From Rhodocyclaceae bacterium (GTDB taxonomy: Bacteria; Pseudomonadota; Gammaproteobacteria; Burkholderiales; Rhodocyclaceae), in the NCBI GenBank assembly GCA_020445665.1, contig JAGRGD010000065.1:1-40647 (forward strand): a stretch of DNA of 40,647 bases, given 5' to 3'. Made by a program: the position numbers and the translations under genes. Below the pieces are notes generated by a model that was not told the DNA's origin, searched no databases, and was given only the letters and a program-made list of their open reading frames with translations. Below are positions 34,957 through 40,647 of this stretch, one piece after another. Each line of letters begins with the position of its first letter. Positions within the stretch are counted from its first letter, which is position 1.

Positions 34957-35049
34957 CCATCTCGGAGCGCTGCGGTGTTGCAGTGCATGAATTGTTTCCC
35001 CTTCGTCACAAATTTTCCCATGTAGCTGTTTTTAAAGCACTAAAACAAC

Positions 35050-35064
35050 TGGCACGGATCCTGC
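35050..35064 (+). promoter_or_regulatory. sigma-54 promoter of the porin-glnK-amtB operon
   Basis: TGGCACG-GATC-CTGC matches the -24/-12 consensus TGGCACG-N4-TTGC with one change (C for T). Transcription would start near 35076, 31 bases before the porin ATG. The A/T-rich stretch between it and the NtrC sites (about 35006-35045) could bend the DNA. Confidence 0.85.
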
Positions 35065-35106
35065 CATGGGGGCTTCACTGCATCACAACTTCTCAAGGAG
35101 AAAACC

Positions 35107-35814
35107 ATGCGCACATCCCTGCTTTCGCTGTCCATGTTGGCCGCACTTCCGCTGCTCAGCACCCAGGCCCTCGCCGAGGACTCGCCGATCAGCGCCAACG
35201 TGGCCCTGGTCTCGGACTACCAGTATCGCGGTATCTCCCAGACCAACGAGAACATGGCTCTGCAGGGTGGCTTCGACTACGCCCACGAGAGCGGCTTCTA
35301 CGCCGGCACCTGGGGCTCGAATGTGTCCTGGCTGTCGGACGGCAACGCCGACGTGAGCAGCAGCCTTGAGATCGACGTCTATGGCGGCTATTCCACCGAG
35401 TTCTCGGGCGTGGGCGTCGACGTCGGCCTGCTCCAGTATCTGTATCCGGGCAACTACCCCGCCGGCTACAACAGTGCCGACACGCTCGAGGGCTACGTCG
35501 GTGTCTCCTACGGCCCGGTCTCGCTGAAGATCTCCCACTCGTTCACCGACCTGTTCGGTGTCGAGGACTCCGAAGGCTCCCAGTACTACGACCTGTCGGC
35601 CTCCCACGAGATCGCCGGCTTCACGATCGACGCCCACTTCGGCCGCCAGAAGATCGAGGACTGTGACGGCTGCTCCTACAACGACTGGAAACTTGGCGTC
35701 GGCACCAGCGTGATGGGCTTCGACGTTGGCCTGGCCTATGTCGACACCGACATCGACTCGTCGGTCGATATCGCCGACCAGCGCGTCATCCTTTCGGTCG
35801 GCAAATCCTTCTGA
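35107..35814 (+). CDS. TorF-family putative porin
   Basis: A 235-residue outer-membrane protein of the TorF/TIGR02001 group, with signal peptide LLSLSMLAALPLLSTQALAE and alternating beta-strand sequence. Signatures include NVALVSDYQYRGISQTNENM, ESGFYAGTWGSNVSWL and the C-terminal aromatic ending SVGKSF. It is expected to form a beta-barrel. The start follows an AAGGAG site. It is the first gene of a nitrogen-regulated operon with glnK and amtB, so it probably provides outer-membrane passage for a nitrogen compound. The substrate is not shown. Confidence 0.9.
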   Translation: MRTSLLSLSMLAALPLLSTQALAEDSPISANVALVSDYQYRGISQTNENMALQGGFDYAHESGFYAGTWGSNVSWLSDGNADVSSSLEIDVYGGYSTEFSGVGVDVGLLQYLYPGNYPAGYNSADTLEGYVGVSYGPVSLKISHSFTDLFGVEDSEGSQYYDLSASHEIAGFTIDAHFGRQKIEDCDGCSYNDWKLGVGTSVMGFDVGLAYVDTDIDSSVDIADQRVILSVGKSF

Positions 35815-35823
35815 GTCGCATGA

Positions 35824-36207
<384 letters not shown>

Positions 36208-36237
36208 CACTGTTTTCGCGAGTTAAAGGGGAATCCA

Positions 36238-37548
36238 ATGAAGAAACTGATTACGATGCTGCTGGCCGCGGGCGCGGTCGGCCTGTCCGGGGCGACCTGG
36301 GCGCAGGAGGCGGCAGTCGAGGTCAACAAGGGCGACGTCGCCTGGATGATGACCTCCACCCTGCTGGTGCTGTTCATGGCCCTGCCCGGCCTGGCGCTGT
36401 TCTACGGCGGCCTGGTCCGTTCCAAGAACATGCTGTCGGTGCTGATGCAGGTGATGGTGGTGTTCTCCCTGATCAGCGTGCTGTGGGCGGTGTATGGCTA
36501 CAGTCTGGCGTTCGGCGGTGAAGGGACAATCATCGCGGGCCTCGACAAGATGTTCCTCAGCGGCGTCACAATGGACTCGCTCGCCGACACCTTCACCGAC
36601 AACGTGAAGCTGCCGGAGTACCTGTTCATCGCCTTCCAGTGCACCTTCGCAGGCATCACCTGCGCGCTGATCGTCGGCTCCTTCGCCGAGCGCATCAAGT
36701 TCAGCGCCGTGCTGCTGTTCTGCGTGATCTGGTTCACGTTCTGCTACCTGCCGATCGCCCACATGGTCTGGGGCACCGGCGGCTACCTGCTCGACGCTGG
36801 CGCGCTCGACTTCGCAGGCGGCACCGTGGTGCACATCAATGCCGGCGTGGCTGGCCTGGTGGGTGCCTACATCCTCGGCCCCCGGATCGGCTACGGCAAG
36901 GAGGCCATGGCACCCCACTCGCTGACGCTGACCATGGTCGGTGCCTCGATGCTGTGGGTGGGCTGGTTCGGCTTCAACGCCGGTTCCAACCTGGAAGCCA
37001 CCTCGGGTGCCACGCTGGCCTTCATCAACACGCTGCTCGCCACCGCCGCCGCGACCCTGGGCTGGACGCTGGGCGAGGGCATGTTCAAGGGCAAGCCCTC
37101 GATGCTGGGTGCCGCATCGGGCGCCGTCGCCGGTCTGGTGGCGATCACGCCGGCCTGCGGTAGCGTCGGTCCGATGGGTGCCATCGTTCTCGGCCTGCTG
37201 GCTGGCTTTGTCTGCCTCTGGGGCGTGACCGGCCTGAAGCGGATCCTCGGCGCCGACGACTCCCTCGATGTGTTCGGCGTCCATGGCGTCGGCGGCATCC
37301 TGGGTGCCATCCTGACCGGTGTCTTCACCGCCCCGTCGCTCGGCGGCACGGGTGGCGACGACTTCTCGATCGCCAGCCAGGTCTGGATCCAGACCGAAGG
37401 CGTGCTGATCACCATCGCCTGGTCCGCCATCGTCGCCTTCATCGCCTACAAGCTGGTCGACATGATCGTCGGTCTGCGCGTCCCCGAAGACGAGGAGCGC
37501 GAAGGCCTGGACATCACGTCCCACGGCGAGACCGCTTACGTTCGCTAA
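36238..37548 (+). CDS. amtB: ammonium transporter AmtB
   Basis: A 436-residue transporter with an N-terminal signal (KLITMLLAAGAVGLSGATWA) and 11 expected membrane helices. Motifs include MTSTLLVLFMALPGLALFYG, the first pore His in PIAHMVWGTGGYL, and the second in DVFGVHGVGGILGAILTG. It conducts ammonium across the inner membrane and is gated by GlnK, encoded 30 bases upstream. Confidence 0.97.
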   Translation: MKKLITMLLAAGAVGLSGATWAQEAAVEVNKGDVAWMMTSTLLVLFMALPGLALFYGGLVRSKNMLSVLMQVMVVFSLISVLWAVYGYSLAFGGEGTIIAGLDKMFLSGVTMDSLADTFTDNVKLPEYLFIAFQCTFAGITCALIVGSFAERIKFSAVLLFCVIWFTFCYLPIAHMVWGTGGYLLDAGALDFAGGTVVHINAGVAGLVGAYILGPRIGYGKEAMAPHSLTLTMVGASMLWVGWFGFNAGSNLEATSGATLAFINTLLATAAATLGWTLGEGMFKGKPSMLGAASGAVAGLVAITPACGSVGPMGAIVLGLLAGFVCLWGVTGLKRILGADDSLDVFGVHGVGGILGAILTGVFTAPSLGGTGGDDFSIASQVWIQTEGVLITIAWSAIVAFIAYKLVDMIVGLRVPEDEEREGLDITSHGETAYVR

Positions 37549-37582
37549 GCCTCCTCCGGACCTCCGCTCAGGCGGGGTCTTG

Positions 37583-37609
37583 CGGGGCACCTTCGGGTGC
37601 CCCGTTTTT
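37583..37609 (+). terminator. rho-independent terminator after amtB
   Basis: A perfect 9-bp stem CGGGGCACC / GGTGCCCCG with a TTCG tetraloop is followed by five Ts, 34 bases past the amtB stop. Confidence 0.93.
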
Positions 37610-37652
37610 CGTTCACCCCGTCGGCGAAGCGAGCCGCCGCGCGGGGCGCACG

Positions 37653-37682
37653 AAAAAAAACCCCGCGGCGCCCACCGCGGGG
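37653..37682 (-). terminator. rho-independent terminator of purU
   Basis: On the - strand, CCCCGCGG and CCGCGGGG (37661-37668 and 37675-37682) form an 8-bp stem with a 6-base loop. It is followed by eight Ts (A run 37653-37660 on the + strand), 30 bases past the purU stop. Confidence 0.9.
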
Positions 37683-37711
37683 TTGCTGTCTTTCCGGGCC
37701 TGGGTGTCCTG

Positions 37712-38827
37712 CTAGCGGAACACCACGGTCTTGTTGCCGTGGACCAGCACCCGGTCCTCGAGGTGGTAGCGCAGGCCGCGGGCCAGCACCGACTTCTCGA
37801 TGTCCTTGCCGTAGCGGACCATGTCCTCCACCGAATCGGAGTGGTCGATGCGGTTCACGTCCTGCTCGATGATCGGCCCCTGGTCGAGGTCGGCGGTGAC
37901 GTAGTGGCAGGTCGCGCCGATCAGCTTGACGCCTTTCGCCCAGGCCTGGTGGTAGGGCCTGGCGCCGACGAAGCTCGGCAGGAAGCTGTGGTGGATGTTG
38001 ATGATCCGCCCCGGGTAGGCGCCGCACAGCTCGGGCGAAAGAATCTGCATGTAGCGCGCCAGCACCATCGTGTCGCCGCGCACCTCTTCGAAGATCCGCT
38101 GCACCTCGGTATAGGCGCGGGCCTTGGTGTCGGCGGTCACAAAATGGCAGGTGGCGCCGATGAGCTTGACGCCCTTGGTCCACGCCTGGTGGTAGGGCTT
38201 GGCGCCGACGAAGCTGGGCAGGAAGCTGTGGTGGATGTTGATGATGCGCCCCGGGTAGGCGGCGCACAGCGCGGGCGACAGGATCTGCATGTAGCGCGCC
38301 AGCACCATGGTGTCGCCGCGCACCTCCTCGAAGATGCGCTGCACCTCGGCGTAGGCGGCGGCCTTGTTGTCGGCGTTCACCGGCACGTGGTGGAAGGGGA
38401 TGCCGTGCCACTCGACGAAGCCGCGGAAGGTGTCGTGGTTGGAGATCACGCAGGGGATCTCGATGTCGAGCTCCTTCGACTGCCAGCGCGCGAGCAGGTC
38501 GTAGAGGCAGTGCTCCTGCTTGCTCACCAGCACCACCACGCGCTTCTTGACCGCGGAATCCGTGATCTTCCAGTCCATCTCCAGCTCTTCGGCGAGCGGG
38601 CGGAACTTGTCGCGGAACTCGGCGAGGTGGAAGGGCAGCGAGTCGGCGCGGATCTCGATGCGCATGAAGTAGCGCCCGACCGCCTCGCCCTCCTGCGGCG
38701 GCTCGGCGTGCAGCGAGGTCTCGAGGATCCAGCCCTTGTGCTCGGCGATGAAGCCGGAGACCTTGGCGACGATGCCGACGCGGTCGGGGCAGGAGGCGGA
38801 CAGGGTGAAGAAGCGTTGGCGGTGCAT
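37712..38827 (-). CDS. purU: formyltetrahydrofolate deformylase PurU with internal tandem duplication
   Basis: A 371-residue frame; normal PurU is about 280-290. The N-terminal ACT domain (about 1-85) starts RFFTLSASCPDRVGIVAKVS. The formyltransferase-fold region then appears with an 80-residue segment twice in a row: EVQRIFEEVRGDTMVLARYM, GRIINIHHSFLPSFVGA, and KGVKLIGATCH ending in FVTAD (copy A) or YVTAD (copy B). Only copy B leads into DLDQGPIIEQD, which carries the catalytic Asp. The N/H pair NIHH is present in both. ATG 38827 is chosen where the conserved domain begins; its ribosome site is weak. The enzyme makes formate and THF. The gene is followed by its own terminator, and thrH lies 46 bases upstream on the same strand. 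Confidence 0.85.
   Translation of the reverse strand: MHRQRFFTLSASCPDRVGIVAKVSGFIAEHKGWILETSLHAEPPQEGEAVGRYFMRIEIRADSLPFHLAEFRDKFRPLAEELEMDWKITDSAVKKRVVVLVSKQEHCLYDLLARWQSKELDIEIPCVISNHDTFRGFVEWHGIPFHHVPVNADNKAAAYAEVQRIFEEVRGDTMVLARYMQILSPALCAAYPGRIINIHHSFLPSFVGAKPYHQAWTKGVKLIGATCHFVTADTKARAYTEVQRIFEEVRGDTMVLARYMQILSPELCGAYPGRIINIHHSFLPSFVGARPYHQAWAKGVKLIGATCHYVTADLDQGPIIEQDVNRIDHSDSVEDMVRYGKDIEKSVLARGLRYHLEDRVLVHGNKTVVFR
37891..38380 (-). repeat. 240-base-period tandem duplication inside purU
   Basis: The + strand sequence from 37891 to 38140 aligns with 38131 to 38380 at an offset of exactly 240 bases, without gaps. I count about 26 mismatches in 250 positions, mostly third-codon changes, with about six amino-acid differences. 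The edges lie at V-T/N-A-D codons (GTGACCGCCGAC and GTGAACGCCGAC), a short homology that could have mediated the joining. Confidence 0.93.
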
Positions 38828-38873
38828 GGGGTGCGTGAGGTGCGAGGCGTCAGGAGTGAGGGGCGGAGCGGGG

Positions 38874-39482
38874 TCAGACGCGCGCGAATGCCTTGTCGAT
38901 CTCGGCACGCAGCGCGTCGTAGTCGCGCACCACGGGATACTGCGGAAACTCGCGCACCACGTTCTCGGGCGGATGGAACAGGATGCCGCCGTGGGCCTCG
39001 CCGAGCATCGCGGTGTCGTTGTAGGAGTCGCCCGCGGCCACGACCTTGAAGTTGAGCTCCTTGAAGCGCTTGACGGCCTCGCGCTTCTGGTCGGGCATGC
39101 GCAGGTGATAGTTCACCAGAATGCCTTCGGCGTCGGCCTCGAGGCTGTGGCAGAACAGCGTGGGCATGCCGAGCTGCTTCATCAGCGGCTTGGCGAACTC
39201 GTAGAAGGTGTCGGACAGGATCACCACCTGGTAGGTGTCGCGCAGCGCGTCGAGGAATTCGCGCGCGCCCTGCATCGGCCCCATGCTGGCGATGACGGCC
39301 TGGATGTCGGGCAGGCCGAGCTTCTTGTGCGCGAGGATGTCGAGGCGGTACTTCATCAGGGTGTCGTAGTTGGGCTCGTCGCGGGTGGTGCGGCGCAGCT
39401 CGGGGATGCCGGTACGCTCGGCGAATTCGATCCAGATTTCGGGGACGAGCACACCTTCGAGGTCGAGACAGACGATACGCAC
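38874..39482 (-). CDS. thrH: phosphoserine phosphatase / homoserine phosphotransferase ThrH
   Basis: A 202-residue HAD-family protein of ThrH type: catalytic Asp in CLDLEGVLVPEIW, then RRTTRDEPNYDTLMKYRL, LSDTFYEFAKPLM and AAGDSYNDTAML. GTG 39482 is the start, preceded by AGGAG; longer frames run into a divergent gene. It dephosphorylates phosphoserine and can transfer phosphate to homoserine in characterised relatives. The gene lies 46 bases before purU in the same direction and may share its message. Confidence 0.92.
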   Translation of the reverse strand: MRIVCLDLEGVLVPEIWIEFAERTGIPELRRTTRDEPNYDTLMKYRLDILAHKKLGLPDIQAVIASMGPMQGAREFLDALRDTYQVVILSDTFYEFAKPLMKQLGMPTLFCHSLEADAEGILVNYHLRMPDQKREAVKRFKELNFKVVAAGDSYNDTAMLGEAHGGILFHPPENVVREFPQYPVVRDYDALRAEIDKAFARV

Positions 39483-39517
39483 CGCGGACTCCTGGAGGCA
39501 GGTTGGGTAAAGCCCGG

Positions 39518-39523
39518 ATTCTA
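39518..39523 (-). promoter_or_regulatory. candidate -10 box for thrH-purU
   Basis: TAGAAT on the - strand about 35 bases before the thrH GTG. A weak -35 (TTCGAT) sits at 16-base spacing. Confidence 0.35.
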
Positions 39524-39626
39524 GCAGCCCGCCCCCGACATCGAACGCTGCCCCGGAAAACCGCCGCTCGCCGTGACCGACTCGGCTCGCTCCGCGGCGC
39601 AAGGCATGGCGAGCCGTGCATGCGCT

Positions 39627-39635
39627 TGCGATAAT
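39627..39635 (+). promoter_or_regulatory. candidate extended -10 box for the HD-GYP gene
   Basis: TGCGATAAT reads as an extended -10 (TGn plus GATAAT) about 28 bases upstream of the GTG at 39663. No clear -35 is seen, which extended -10 promoters tolerate. Confidence 0.4.
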
Positions 39636-39662
39636 GCGCGCAACGAACACCGGCCCCATAGC

Positions 39663-40647
39663 GTGATCAAGCTCATCCCCGTCGCCCGGCTGCAGCCCGG
39701 CATGTACGTCCACGACCTCCACTGCGGCTGGCTGGAGCACGACTTCGTGCGCAACCGCTTCCTGGTGGCGGATGCGCACGACGTGGCCAGAATCCGCGCG
39801 CTGGGCGTCGCCGAGGTCAGCATCGACACCGCGCGCGGCCTCGACCCGGACGCGGCGCCTGCAGCCACCACGCCGGATCGGGGAGACCCTGCCGGCCCGC
39901 CCCCGCCTGCGGTGCATACCGCCTCCAAGGTCGCCGGAACGCCGGAGCGCGCCCGCAACCTGCACCGCGAGGCGAACGAGATCGTTCGCAACCTGCTGGC
40001 CGACGTCCGCCTCGGCCGCCAGATCGAGATCGAGAAGGTCGAGCCGCTGGTTGCCCGCATCGTCGACTCGATCTTCACCAGCGCCGACGCCCTGCTGCCG
40101 CTGGCCCGCCTCAAGCAGCACGACAGCTACACCTTCCAGCACTCGGTGTCGGTGTGCGCGCTGATGACGGCCTTCGCGCGCACGCTGGGCCTGCCGCGCG
40201 AGACCATCCGCGAGATCGCCATCGGCGCCCTGCTGCACGACGTCGGCAAGGCGCGCATCCCGGACGAGATCCTCAACAAGCCGGGCAAGCTCACCGAGGC
40301 CGAGTTCGAGCGCATGAAGAGCCACGTGGTGCAAAGCAAGCTCATCCTGATGGCGCCCCCCGGGATCAGCCCGATCGCGCTGGAGGTCGCCGCCCAGCAC
40401 CACGAGCGCTTCGACGGCAGCGGCTACCCCAACCGGCTCGCCGGCGAGTCGATCAGCCTGTACGGGCGCATGGCGGCGATCGTGGATGTGTATGACGCGA
40501 TCACCTCGGAGCGCGTCTATCACAAGGGCATGCCACCCACCGAGGCGCTACGCAAGTTGCTGGAGTGGTCGTCCAAGCACTTCGAACCGCGCCTGGTGCA
40601 GGCCTTCATCCGCTCGGTGGGGATCTATCCCACGGGCGCGCTGGTGC
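39663..40647 (+). CDS. HD-GYP domain phosphodiesterase (3' end outside window)
   Basis: A protein of at least 328 residues starting at GTG (VIKLIPVARLQPGMYVHDLH), still open at the window edge. The N-terminal part (about 1-115) resembles DUF3391. The HD-GYP domain (about 150 on) has HDSYTFQHSVSVCALM, HDVGKARIPDEILNKPGKL, the defining HHERFDGSGYPNRLAGESI, and YGRMAAIVDVYDAITSERVY. Such enzymes degrade cyclic-di-GMP, affecting biofilm and motility. The metal-binding residues appear intact. Its ribosome site is weak, so an alternative start is possible. It diverges from thrH. Confidence 0.92.
   Translation, partial: MIKLIPVARLQPGMYVHDLHCGWLEHDFVRNRFLVADAHDVARIRALGVAEVSIDTARGLDPDAAPAATTPDRGDPAGPPPPAVHTASKVAGTPERARNLHREANEIVRNLLADVRLGRQIEIEKVEPLVARIVDSIFTSADALLPLARLKQHDSYTFQHSVSVCALMTAFARTLGLPRETIREIAIGALLHDVGKARIPDEILNKPGKLTEAEFERMKSHVVQSKLILMAPPGISPIALEVAAQHHERFDGSGYPNRLAGESISLYGRMAAIVDVYDAITSERVYHKGMPPTEALRKLLEWSSKHFEPRLVQAFIRSVGIYPTGALV

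Noticed and set aside
34971-34987. Third NtrC site
   Set aside because: TGCGGT-GTTGC-AGTGCA has a good right half but only three matching bases in the left half; noted only as weak.
37891-38380. Insertion sequence or mobile element as the source of the purU repeat
   Set aside because: No transposase, no terminal inverted repeats; both copies are PurU coding sequence in frame.
38874-40523. A 549-codon - strand frame covering thrH and the HD-GYP gene
   Set aside because: Only its last 202 codons match a protein family (ThrH), with a proper GTG and AGGAG at 39482; the rest is antisense to the HD-GYP domain.

Overview
The window is a GC-rich stretch with dense, mostly intact genes and long antisense shadow frames. 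The gene set (ubiK, dusA, a TorF-type porin in front of glnK-amtB, purU, thrH and a complete type VI secretion core) suggests a betaproteobacterium, probably Rhodocyclales (Azoarcus/Thauera-like). That placement is inference from gene content, not from a marker gene. No stretch longer than 300 bases lacks a gene; the largest gap is about 240 bases (34866-35106) and holds a nitrogen-control promoter region.

Region 1 (1-22314) is a type VI secretion (T6SS) locus. On the + strand are the C-terminal part of the FHA protein TagH, a PP2C phosphatase (PppA type), an OmpA-like protein, a heme-binding DUF3365-HAMP sensor and a Ser/Thr kinase. Facing them on the - strand, reading leftwards, are tssJ, tssK, tssL (with OmpA-like tail), tssM, tagF and a second, membrane-bound Ser/Thr kinase (PpkA type), then a small orphan flagellar-rod-like protein. 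This is the threonine phosphorylation control circuit plus the membrane complex and baseplate connector. The tube, sheath and remaining baseplate genes (tssA-H, hcp) are not in the window. Upstream on the same strand is an effector-delivery cassette: vgrG, a small membrane protein, a DUF2169-pentapeptide fusion, a second pentapeptide protein, DUF3540, and a DUF4150 PAAR-like tip. No recognisable toxin domain is in the cassette.

Region 2 (22490-28493) holds a very large hybrid histidine kinase with about nine PAS domains, divergent from a response regulator that has one degenerate and one intact receiver.

Region 3 (28497-31651) has three consecutive exported lipoproteins with poly-glycine after the lipobox: a CAP-domain protein, an unrecognised protein, and a GH114-type glycosidase. 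An orphan sigma-54 activator (31652-33028) follows.

Region 4 (33100-40647) is housekeeping: mobB, dusA, ubiK, then a strongly marked NtrC/sigma-54 operon (porin, glnK, amtB), then purU, thrH and the start of an HD-GYP protein. The purU gene carries an in-frame, 240-base-period internal tandem duplication of its catalytic region with about 10% divergence between copies. This is the most anomalous single object in the window: it is either an unusual enzyme architecture or a haplotype-joining assembly error.
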